64,000 nucleotides of DNA from Rhodococcus sp. Leaf278. GTDB taxonomy: Bacteria > Actinomycetota > Actinomycetes > Mycobacteriales > Mycobacteriaceae. The DNA is taken from assembly GCF_001426085.1 (NCBI RefSeq), contig NZ_LMRR01000002.1, forward strand, positions 215,038 to 279,037, given 5' to 3'. Numbering within the stretch: position 1 is the stretch's first letter; the number at the start of each line of letters is the position of its first letter. This document shows, piece by piece, positions 7,201 to 38,100 of this stretch. The translations under genes and the position numbers were made by a program. The notes under the pieces were generated by a model. That model did not search any database. It had not been told where the DNA came from and saw only the letters and a list, made by a program, of their open reading frames with translations.

Positions 7201-10126
7201 GATCGAGCACCTCGACCAGACGCTCGAACGGCACGTCTGCGTTCTCGAAGGCATCCATGTCGGAGGCCCGCACCTGGTCGAGAAGCTGCTCGATCGATCG
7301 ATATCCGTCGATCCGCGTACGCAGGATCACCGTGTTGACGAACATTCCGACCAGATCGTCGAGACCGGCATCGCCGCGGCCACCGACCGGTGCACCGATG
7401 GCAACGTCGGGCGAACCGGACAGTCTCGCAAGCAGAACCGCCAGAGCCGCGTGCACCACCATGAACGGAGTCGCGTCATGCCTGTGCGCGAGTTCGACCA
7501 CGCGCTCGTACGTTTCGGGCTCGACAGCGAACTGTGTCAGTCCACCTCGACCGGACGCCACCCGAGGACGTGGTCGATCCCACGGCAACTGCAGTTGCTC
7601 CTGGGTTCCTGCCAATGCAGTTTTCCAGAAAGCGATTTGCCTGGACACCAACGAATTCGGATCGTCCTCCGAACCGAGCATCTCGTGCTGCCACAGTGTG
7701 TAGTCGGCGTACTGAACGGCCAGAGGAGGCCAGTTCGGTGCATCTCCCGCTGCACGAGCGATGTAGGCAGTCATGACGTCTCGTGAGAGCGGGCCCATGG
7801 ACAACCCGTCGGCGGAGATGTGATGAGCGACGAAGGCCAACACGAATTCCGGCTCGGAACTCTCCAGGTCGGTGATTTCGAAAAGTCGCACTCGAAACGG
7901 AATCTCCGTCGTCACGTCGAATCCCCTCGACAGGAACTCACCCACCGCCTCGGGTGCAGACTCCCGTGACGCCGGAACGACCTCCAAGTCGACGTCGACA
8001 CCGGACATGTCGAGAATCTGCTGGAAGCCCGTTCCGTCCAGCTCGGGATACACGGTGCGCAGCGACTCGTGCCGAGCGATCACATCGTCTATCGCCGCAC
8101 GCATCGCATCGACGTCGAGAGCGCCGGTCAGAGCCAGAGCCACCGGCACGTTGTTCATTGCCGATGCGGTGTCGAACCGGTTGAGAAACCACATTCGCTG
8201 CTGCGCCGGAGAAAGCGGAACATGATGCGGACGCGGCCTGGACGAGTCCAGTACGGTCAGCGCGTCGGCCTCGGCCGTATCGATCGACGCGGCCAATGCC
8301 TCGACGGTTGCGTTGTCGAACAGCGCCCGCGGTCGTACTCGACGCCCGAGGGCTGCGCCGATGCGCGCAGCGGCCTGCGTCGCGAGGAGCGAGTTGCCAC
8401 CCAGTGAGAAGAACTCGTCGTTGGACCCCACCTCGTCCACACCGAGCAGGTCGGCGAAGACATCGGCCACGGCGATCTCGGTCGGAGTCGTCGGAGCGCT
8501 GAACTCGCGCACGGCGAACACCGGTTCCGGTAGCGCACTTCGATCGAGCTTGCCCGCCGGCGTCAGAGGAATCGACTCGAGTATCGTCAGCGTCGTCGGC
8601 ACCATGTGCGCAGGCAAGTACCTTTTGGCCGCGTCCAGAACCTCATCGACGTCGAGATCCACTCCCGTGTTCGGCAGGACGTAGCCGACCAGTTCGGTTG
8701 CACCGGAATCGCGTCGGTACCCGACGGTCACGGCGAAATCGACGCCATCCACGGCCGCGAGGACTGCGTCGATCTCCCCGAGTTCGATTCGAAAGCCGCG
8801 AAGCTGAATCTGGGCGTCGTTGCGTCCGACGTACTCCACTGCGAGTCCGCTCTCGCCCTGTCGCCACCGAACCAGGTCGCCGGTTCGGTACATCCGTGAG
8901 TGCGCCGCATCTCCCTCTGCCGCAAAGGGATTGGCCACGAACCGTTGCGCGGTGAGCCCCGTGCGCTCGAGATAGCCCCGGGCCAGTCCCGCCCCACTCA
9001 TGTACAACTCCCCCACCACTCCCACTGGAACCGGCCGGAGTCGATCGTCGAGCACGTGACTGGCCATGCTCTGTGTGGGCGAGCCGATGTCGACCGCTCC
9101 GCCGGAGACGAGCGGGGCAGACAAGCTGCAGATAACGGTCGTTTCGGTGGGACCGTAGGCATTGTGGAACTGTCGACCGCGTGCCCACCGTCCCATCAGC
9201 TCCGCGGTGAAGGTCTCCCCACCGACGGCGAGCGCGCGAAGTTCGGGAAGGTCTCCGGAATCCATGGTCGTCAGCGCGGCAGGCGTGATGATCGCATGAG
9301 TGACCCGATGCTTCGCCATGATCTCGGCCAATTCCGTGCCGCCGTAGACGCTGGACGGAACGATCACCATCATCGACCCGTTCACGATGGTGATCAGCAA
9401 TTCCAACACGGAGGCGTCGAAACTGGGTGAGGCGAAATGCATTGTGCGAAAGTCACCGGACGTCTCGAACGTGTCGGCGACGGTGGCGGCGAGTGGGGCG
9501 AGTCCGGCGTGCGTGACCGCGACCCCTTTCGGCCTTCCGGTCGACCCGGACGTGTAGATCACATACGCCAGATTCGCGGGAACCGGCTGAGCCAGACGAT
9601 CCTGCGGCGCGATCGGCTCCGCGGACAATTGCTCGAGTTGCCTCTTCTCGTCGGTCCCGTCCACCGCAATCCACAACACTCCGTCGGGCAACTCGGCCAC
9701 TCGGTCGGACGTCGTCAGTCCCCACCGAACACCGGAGTCGGTAACCATGTGCTCGATCCGCCCGGGCGGATAACGCAGATCGATCGGCAAGAAGGCCCCG
9801 CCGGACTTCGCTATCGCCCATACCGAGGCCACCGACTCGATGGACCGGTCGAGCGCGATCGCCACCAAGTGGTCCGGTCCGACGCCGTGAGAGATCAACA
9901 GCCGAGCCAGCTTCGACGACAGCGCGTCCAGTTCTTCGTAAGTAACCGACGTTTCACCGAAAACGAGCGCGGTACCCGTCGGATTCTTCTCGACCGCTGC
10001 CGAGAGCAATGCCGGCAGGGTAGGAACCCGCGCGGGTCGGCTACGGCCCGGTTTCGGACGCTTGACACGACCATTCGGTCGCTTTGCCTTACCCGACGTA
10101 CTGGTCCCCGACCAATCCGAACTCAC
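4265..10126 (-). CDS. NRPS-C, terminal non-ribosomal peptide synthetase, A-T-C-A-T-TE
   Basis: This 1953-residue cytoplasmic enzyme should add the last two residues of the A-B-C line and release the chain. Residues 1-33 are a Lys/Arg-rich tail. A1 (about 34-535) has pocket DALILVAVIK. T1 has Ser579. The C domain (about 632-1090) has HHISADG. A2 (about 1095-1600) has pocket DVWDFILVSK, the same as the first A domain of NRPS-A. T2 has Ser1643, and a thioesterase occupies about 1695-1953 with GWSMGG (Ser1779), an Asp in MMDSF and His1929 in STHWQ. The GTG at 10126 is chosen because GAGGAG lies six to seven bases upstream; an in-frame TTG at 10159 has no such site. The gene starts 118 bases after NRPS-B. 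A1 has no C domain of its own, so the C domain at the end of NRPS-B must serve it. Substrates of both A domains are unassigned. Confidence 0.95.
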   Translation of the reverse strand: MSSDWSGTSTSGKAKRPNGRVKRPKPGRSRPARVPTLPALLSAAVEKNPTGTALVFGETSVTYEELDALSSKLARLLISHGVGPDHLVAIALDRSIESVASVWAIAKSGGAFLPIDLRYPPGRIEHMVTDSGVRWGLTTSDRVAELPDGVLWIAVDGTDEKRQLEQLSAEPIAPQDRLAQPVPANLAYVIYTSGSTGRPKGVAVTHAGLAPLAATVADTFETSGDFRTMHFASPSFDASVLELLITIVNGSMMVIVPSSVYGGTELAEIMAKHRVTHAIITPAALTTMDSGDLPELRALAVGGETFTAELMGRWARGRQFHNAYGPTETTVICSLSAPLVSGGAVDIGSPTQSMASHVLDDRLRPVPVGVVGELYMSGAGLARGYLERTGLTAQRFVANPFAAEGDAAHSRMYRTGDLVRWRQGESGLAVEYVGRNDAQIQLRGFRIELGEIDAVLAAVDGVDFAVTVGYRRDSGATELVGYVLPNTGVDLDVDEVLDAAKRYLPAHMVPTTLTILESIPLTPAGKLDRSALPEPVFAVREFSAPTTPTEIAVADVFADLLGVDEVGSNDEFFSLGGNSLLATQAAARIGAALGRRVRPRALFDNATVEALAASIDTAEADALTVLDSSRPRPHHVPLSPAQQRMWFLNRFDTASAMNNVPVALALTGALDVDAMRAAIDDVIARHESLRTVYPELDGTGFQQILDMSGVDVDLEVVPASRESAPEAVGEFLSRGFDVTTEIPFRVRLFEITDLESSEPEFVLAFVAHHISADGLSMGPLSRDVMTAYIARAAGDAPNWPPLAVQYADYTLWQHEMLGSEDDPNSLVSRQIAFWKTALAGTQEQLQLPWDRPRPRVASGRGGLTQFAVEPETYERVVELAHRHDATPFMVVHAALAVLLARLSGSPDVAIGAPVGGRGDAGLDDLVGMFVNTVILRTRIDGYRSIEQLLDQVRASDMDAFENADVPFERLVEVLDPERSQGRHPLVQVALFFQNFSEGTFELPGSTVSRFGSAAFSAKFDLQVTVMESAGGLAGELLYATDLFDEDTVVAFGERLVALLDSVTENPHVASGDVDIVSEPERDRVLLQWNDTRNSSVPREELLLDGFDRQVAATPDAVAVVFQDEVLTYAQFSARVDAVAQRLHQDGSGPGALIGLAMRRSIELVVGMYAVLRTGAAYVPLDPDQPSERNDHILSTADPMVVLSTSRDAFATASDVSVLFIDGVERIDAVPTFGRPHSADLAYVLFTSGSTGTPKGVAVEHRAIVNQMVWMAEEYGLDESDVYLQKTATTFDVSLWGFFLPLRTGGQLIIAPPGAQREVDVIGGLISRHRVTVTDFVPSMLTVFAESVAAESIATLRQIFVIGEALPARTVAACRGVSNARVHNLYGPTEAAVSVTYRDVSDDTLDIGSASGDGSVSIGVPEWNTVVRVLDSRLKPVPAGVPGELYLAGVQLARGYVARPDLTSERFVADPFGSAGDRMYRTGDLVRWSMRGDGRIEYIGRTDFQVKFRGQRIELGEIETALTGLPGIGQAVVVVSDSAAGDLLAAYLVPVADAVLDTEDIRTRLDSLVPSYMVPSAFVVLQSLPLNPAGKLDRRALPDPVFEAREFRAPATEVEEAVASVFADVLGVERVGADDDFFSLGGNSLLAMKLVSRLGRSLGDVTVPVSWLFSDSSVTALASRIDATRRSDTSIAEETGLDTVVELRGGSGTPLFCVHPIVGLSWAFGGLAPYVDSTRPLYGLQSPVLAGDPMPASIDEWASIFVDRIREIQPSGPYHLLGWSMGGVIAHAVAVQLQGLGETVSTLAMMDSFVLSRTTHLVEGTVTAGEVLGGLGIDSEHDSDVAELSVDSAMALLRTMPAPFDNLSRERVHCIVDGIERSAAMLQAHEPERFDGELLYFASVVDDPTGVAGASTWTEFADGKPTVTPVHSTHWQMASASALAEIGPVLDDWISRRP
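4268..8235 (-). other. NRPS-C module 14 with release domain (C-A-T-TE)
   Basis: The C domain has HHISADG near residue 769. The A domain pocket D-V-W-D-F-I-L-V-S-K and the [16 protein letters not shown] stretch are shared with NRPS-A module 1, so residues 1 and 14 of the peptide are probably the same. Carrier Ser1643. The type I thioesterase has an intact Ser-Asp-His set. Whether it hydrolyses or cyclises the product cannot be told from sequence alone. Confidence 0.8.
8270..10027 (-). other. NRPS-C module 13 (A-T), completed in trans by the last C domain of NRPS-B
   Basis: A domain with TSGSTG, FDASVLELL and AYGPTE cores; pocket D-A-L-I-L-V-A-V-I-K. Carrier Ser579 in SLGGNS. The first 85 residues of this A domain closely resemble the decayed A fragment that ends NRPS-B (compare LPALLSAAVE with [10 protein letters not shown]), which links the two proteins evolutionarily. 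Confidence 0.8.
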
Positions 10127-10244
10127 TGAACACTCCTCATCGGCGGCGCTCCGACACAACCGCCTCGGTGACGCGTGTCGAGAACGCTCTCCGTCTCTAC
10201 GGACGGTTGTTGTTCAGGGCCGAAGTCTATCGACCCGAACGGGT
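10127..10244 (-). other. NRPS-B/NRPS-C intergenic spacer
   Basis: 118 bases between the NRPS-B stop and the NRPS-C GTG. It carries the NRPS-C ribosome site (GAGGAG, complement of 10133-10138) and a weak TCCGT-CTCT-ACGGA dyad at 10190-10203. I see no promoter or terminator, so transcription probably continues from NRPS-B. Confidence 0.5.
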
Positions 10245-32009
<21,765 letters not shown>

Positions 32010-32101
32010 CTATCCATTCCTCCTGATCGAAAACCGTGCCGTGTCGTTCTCGTTGGCCCCGCCCGGTCGGCGGGGATACGTACTGCCGGGATCGGCACCG
32101 C
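32010..32101 (-). other. NRPS-A/NRPS-B intergenic spacer with GC hairpin
   Basis: 92 bases. CCCCGCC at 32057-32063 and GGCGGGG at 32069-32075 form a perfect 7-bp stem with a 5-base loop. On the transcribed strand no T-run follows, so it is not a classical intrinsic terminator. The strong AGGAGG ribosome site of NRPS-B lies between this stem and the ATG. Confidence 0.55.
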
Positions 32102-35100
32102 TCACGATGACGCGATCACCGACTCCGCACGTTCGATCAACGATGCCAGAGCCGTGGTGAGCCCTTGTGCACCGAGGGCCGGAAGTATGCCGGGCACCAG
32201 AGCGGACAATGTCACCGTCATGAGTGCCTGCGGCTTCATGGCACCGCCCATCGTCGCCGACGTCTGCGTCACCTTGTCGTTCATGGCGGCGAACGTCACC
32301 CGTGTCGACTCGTGCTCGAACGCAATCTCGTCCGGTGCCACGGCCGCGGCCTGCGCCACCAACTCGGGCAGGTCGTCGATCGTCTTCGGAGTGGCCTTGG
32401 GTGCGAACTCGGCCTTCTCGTCGTCGGTGAGAACGTCGATGGAGCCCACGGCCACCATCGGATCGGCCGTGACCGCCTCGAGGATCTTTCCGAAGCGCTC
32501 GGCGAAGATCGCCACACTTGTCTCGGTGAACAGCTCCGTCGCATAGGTGAACGTCGCCTCGATCGCAGCGAGTGATCCCGCCTCGTCGAACGACTCGACC
32601 GCGGTCAACTGCAGGTCGAACTTCGCCTGGTCGTCGCCGGCGTCGAGCGCCTCGATGCGCAGTCCTGGCAGCTCGAACGTTCCGGTGGTGTGGTTCTGGA
32701 ACGTCAGCATCACCTGGAACAACGGCGTGTATGCAGTGGACCTGGCCCGACCGAGCGCATCGACGAGACGCTCGAACGGCACGTCCGCGTTGCCGAACGC
32801 GGCGAGATCGGTCTCCTTGGCCTGCTGCAACAGATCCAGGAACGAATCGGCGCGCTGCACGCGGGTACGCAGAACCAGAGTGTTGACGAACATGCCGACC
32901 AGGTCGTCCAGTTTCTGCTCACCGCGGCCCGCGCTCGGCGTGCCGATGCTGATGTCGGTGGAGTTGCTCAGCCGCGAGAGCAGGACGGCGAACGCGCTGT
33001 GGACCACCATGAACGTGGTGGCCGCGTGCTCCCGCGCGATCTCCTCGATGCGACCGGCGACATCCCGACCGATGGTGAACCGATAGGCAGCGCCGTGCAT
33101 CGACGGCCGAGCCGGACGCGGTGAATCGGTCGGTAGTTCCAGCACTTCCGGAGCTCCGGCCAGTCGTTCGGTCCAGTAGGACAGCTGTCGGGCGAGCGCG
33201 CTGTCCGGGTCGGCCTCGCTGCCGAGTACCTCGCGCTGCCACATCGCGAAGTCGGCGTACTGGACGTCGAGCGGCTCCCACGTGGGCATGCCTCCGTCGA
33301 CGCGTGCCGTGTAGGCCACCATCACGTCACGGATGAGCGGGCCCATGGAGAAACCGTCGGCGGAAATATGGTGCGCGACAACGGCCAGTATGTGTTCGTC
33401 CGCACCGACCTCGAGCAGAGCTGCACGTACCGGCACTTCGGTCGTGACGTCGAAACCTGTCCCCAGGACTTCCATCAGGCGGGCAGGCATCGCGTCTCGG
33501 TCGACCTTCTCCGGGGTCAGGTCGACCCCGACGTCGGCGACCGATCCGATGAGTTGCATCGGACCGTCCGCGCCCTCCGGATACCGGGTCCGCAGAATCT
33601 CGTGTCGGGCCACCACGTCGTCGAACGCAGCCGCGAGAGCAGCTACATCGAGTTCGCCGGTCAGTCGGACCGCCACCGGGATGTTGTACGCGGCGGACTC
33701 CGGATCGACTCGGTTGATCGTCCACATTCGGTCCTGTGCCACCGAGAGCGGCAGGACCTCGGGCCGCGCGACCGAGGTCAGCTCCCGACGCGCTCCCCCG
33801 CCGACGAGGGGCGCGATGTGTGCTGCGAGGCCCTCGACCGTCGATGCGGTGAACACTGCGCGCACCGGAACCTGCGCATCGAGCGCCTGTCCGAGACGAG
33901 AGACCAACTGCGTTGCGATCAACGAGTTGCCGCCGAGCGCGAAGAAATCGTCGTCTCGTCCGGCGCGGTCGAGGCCGAGCAGATCGACGACGGTCTGCGC
34001 GACGATCTCCTCGACGGGCCCCACCGGTGCCCGGAACTCGGCTGTCGCGAACTCCGGGTTCGGAAGTGCCGCGCGATCGAGCTTGCCGTTGGCGTTGAGC
34101 GGAAGCCTTTCGAGCACGACGAACGCGGCCGGGATCATGTACGACGGCAGGACGCGCGCGAGATCCTTCTCGGCTGCCGCCGTATCGGGAGCCGATCCGT
34201 CGACACCTACCAGGTACGCGACCAACTGCTGACCGACCACCGAGTCCCGGTGGACCACGACGGCGGTTTCGGCGATCTGCGGCAGTGTGCGCACTGCGGC
34301 TTCGATCTCGCCGAGCTCGATCCGGAATCCCCGGATCTTGACCTGGAAGTCGACTCGGTCGACGTACTCGAGTCGTGCCCGTTCGGCACCCTCGGAATCG
34401 CCGTCCGCCCGACGCCACCGCACCAGGTCTCCGGTGCGGTACATCCGCTCGCCGTCCGCCGAGAACGGGTTCGCAACGAACCGTTCCGCAGTGAGATCCT
34501 CGCGGCCGAAGTATCCGCGTGCGAGCTGATCACCCGCGAGGTACAGCTCGCCCGTGATTCCCGCCGGAACCGGGTGCAGACGCGAATCGAGAACGTGGAC
34601 AGCAGTGTTCGCTTCCGGCACACCGATGGGGACGACAACCGTGTCGGCATCGGTCACCGGGTGAGCCGTCACCGATACAGCGGCCTCGGTCGGCCCGTAG
34701 AGGTTGTACAGCTCGGCGGTGTTCCGACGCCGGAAGTCCTGCGCCAGAGCAGCCGGAAGTGCTTCGCCGATGGCCAGCACACGACGCAAGGAGGGTCCGA
34801 GGGAACCGCCGGCGACAGTGGTCAGCATCGTCAACGTCGAGGGCACCAGATGCAGCGTCGTCACCTCGTGCTCGCGGATTGCCGCCAGGAGGTAATCCGG
34901 ATCGCGATGCGCGTCGGTAGCCGCGATGACGACTCGTCCGCCCGACGTCGGCTGAGACCAGAACTCCCACACCGAGAGGTCGAACGTTGCCGCCGTCTTC
35001 AGCAGCGACGCGTCCTCGCTGCCGAGGCCGTACTCCTCCCGCATCCACTCGAGTTGGTTGACGATGGCACCGTGGCTCACTGCGACGCCCTTGGGTCGCC

Positions 35101-38100
35101 CGGTCGAGCCCGAGGTGAAGATGATGTACGCGGTGTTCTCCGGGCGCAGTAACGACGACCGCTCGTGCGGAGTCACCGGCTCGGCGGAATAGCCGGACAG
35201 GTCCAGTTGCGTGATGTCGACGGCCGTCGCGATCGAGGCGATCCCGTCCTCGTCCGCACCGCTCGCGGCGACGAGCACACACAAGGGTTCGGCCGTCTCG
35301 AGGACGAACGAGTTGCGTTCGAAAGGCTGATCCGGGTCGAGCGGAACATAGGCACCGCCCGCGGCCGAGATCGCGTACATGCCGACGAGGAGATCGACGG
35401 AGCGCCGAATCGCAAGGCCCACACGTACTTCGGGTCCGACCCCCACAGAGATCAGATGCCGCGCCAGCCGTGCAACGCGATCGGAGAATTCACCGTAAGT
35501 GAGTGTTCCGGTGTCGTGGATCAGAACCACGGCGCTGCGATCTCGCGCGGCCGATGCAGCGAAGAGGTCGGTCAGCGTGCTCTCGGCGATGCTGCGATGC
35601 GTGTCGTTCCAGCGAGCGACGATGGTCTCGCGCTCTTCGCCGAGCAAGAGATCCAGATCGCCGATGGCGGTCGAAGGCGATGCGACTATCGCGGCCAACA
35701 GTTGCTGGAACCGATCGACCAAAGTCCGGGCAGTTCGCTCGTCGAACAGATCTGTGGCGTAGGTCAACATCGCCCCGAATCCGCCGGGCTCACTGCTTTG
35801 TGGGTCGCTCGATCCGGGCGCATCGGTGACGATCAGGTGCAGATCGAACTGAGACGTCGTCGAGTCGGTGTCGAGTGCCGAGATGTCGAGACCGTCCAAC
35901 TCGAAGCTGCGGCGCACGAAGTTCTGGAAGGAGAAGCCCACCTGGAACAGCGGATGCCGAGCCGTCGAACGTGTCGGATTCACCACCTCGACCAGACGCT
36001 CGAACGGAATGTCCGCGTGCGCGAACGCCTGCAGGTCGGTCTCGCGAGCCGCTGTCAGAAGATCTTCGAAGCTGGCATCGGCGCGCGCGTCGAGACGCAA
36101 GACCAGCGTGTTGACGAACATGCCGACGAGGTTCTCGATCTCCGCTTCGCCGCGGCCGGCGATCGGGGTGCCGACCACGATGTCCTGCGATCCGGAGATG
36201 CGGGCCAGCAGTGTCGCGAATGCTGCATGCACGGCCATGAACACCGTTGCGTTGTGGGTACGTGCGAGCGCAACCAAGGCGTCCCGAATCTCGGCATCGA
36301 TGTGGAAATCTATGCGGCTGCCGCGGAAGGTCTGCTCGGCAGGCCGTGGGTGATCCAACGGCAGATCCAGTTGCTCGGGAAGGTCGGCCAACGCGTCCGT
36401 CCAGTACCGAATCTGTTGCGCTGCGATCGAGTCGGCATCGCTGTCGTCGCCGAGTACCTCCCGCTGCCACAGCGCGTAGTCGGCGTACTGGACGGCCAAC
36501 GGAGACCACTGCGGATCGGACCGGCGGGAGCGCGCGGCGTACGCCGTCATCACGTCGGTCGAGAGGGGAACGGTGGACAACCCGTCGGCACTGATGTGGT
36601 GGATGACCATTCCGAGTACGAACTCGGTGTCGGACACCCGAAAGAGCTCCGCTTTCAACGGGATCGACGCGGTGACGTCGAACGTCGTGGCCAACAGTTC
36701 ACCGACGCGAGTGGCGACGGATTCGGCATCGGTGTCCACGACGGTCAGTGCTGTGCGCACCTCGGACATCGGCACGATCACCTGATGTGGTCCGTCCGGC
36801 GAGTCCGGGTACACCGAACGCAAGGTCTCGTGTCGTTCGATGACGTCGAGGACGGACTGCTCGAGCGCGTCGACGTCGAGGTTGCCGCTCAACCGCATCG
36901 CGAACGGGATGTTGTAGGCCGTCGACGAGTTGTCGAACCGGTTGAGGAACCACATGCGCTGCTGCGCCAGCGACAGCGGGACGAAGTCCGGTCGCGGCCG
37001 CGCCACCAGCGCTGGTCGCTCGGGCCCGGAGCTTCGTTCGACACGGTTCGCCAGCGACTCGACCGTCGATGCCTCGAACAGCGTCCGCACCGGCACGTTT
37101 CGGCCGAGGGCGGCACCGATCCGAGAGACCACCTGGGTTGCGACGAGCGAGTTTCCACCCAGCTCGAAGAAGTCGTCGTCGAGTCCGACGCGATCCACTC
37201 CCAGCACAGCGGCGAAGACACCGGCGACAATCTGCTCGATCGGAGTGGACGTCGAACGGAACTGCCGAAGCTGAGCTGCGGGCGCGGGAAGCGCGCGCCG
37301 GTCGAGCTTTCCATTGACCGTCAACGGAATGGTGTCGAGTACGACGAACGCGGACGGCACCATGTAGTCGGGGAGGTTCTCGGCGACCGACGAACGCACG
37401 GTGTCGACGTCCACGACAGAACCCGCAGCGGGCACCACGTATGCAACCAGTCGCGCAGAGCCCGGAGCGTCCTCGCGAGCGATCACGGCTGCCTGGCCCA
37501 CGGTCGCCGCGGCGGCGACAGCGGATTCGACCTCGCCCAGCTCGATCCGGAATCCGCGGATCTTGACTTGATCGTCGGCTCGCCCGACGAACTCCAGTTC
37601 ACCCGAAGCGGACCACCGTGCGACATCGCCGGTGCGGTACAGCACCGATCCGTCCGCAGCGAACGGATCGGCCACGAAACGGGTGGCGCTCAATCCTGCT
37701 CGTCCGAGATATCCGCGCGCGACCTGGCCGCCCGAGACGTACATCTCGCCGGGAACTCCGACCGGCAGAAGCCCGAGCCGGGAGTCGAGTACGTAGACCG
37801 CGAGTCCTGAAATCGCCCGTCCCACCAGAGATCCCGAGGCGGACGCGGCCGAGGTCACATCGAGCTCGCGGTGCGACACGTGCACCGTGGTCTCGGTGAT
37901 TCCGTACATGTTGACCAGTCGCGGACTGCTGTCTTCGTGCCGGGCGAACCAGCCGGACAGCCTGCGCAGCTCGAGTGCCTCGCCGCCGAAGATCACGAAC
38001 CGCAGCGCGTAATCGGCTGTCGTGGCCGCAGTTCGATCGGCCTCGTCCAACTGGTAGAAGGCCGACGGTGTCTGGTTGAGCACGGTGACACGCTCGGAAA

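Noticed and set aside
10124-10159. A TTG start for NRPS-C 11 codons upstream of the chosen GTG
   Set aside because: No ribosome site precedes the TTG, while GAGGAG is well placed for the GTG at 10126.
10190-10203. Terminator hairpin between NRPS-B and NRPS-C
   Set aside because: The stem is only 5 bp and has no T-run; similar stems occur by chance in GC-rich DNA.
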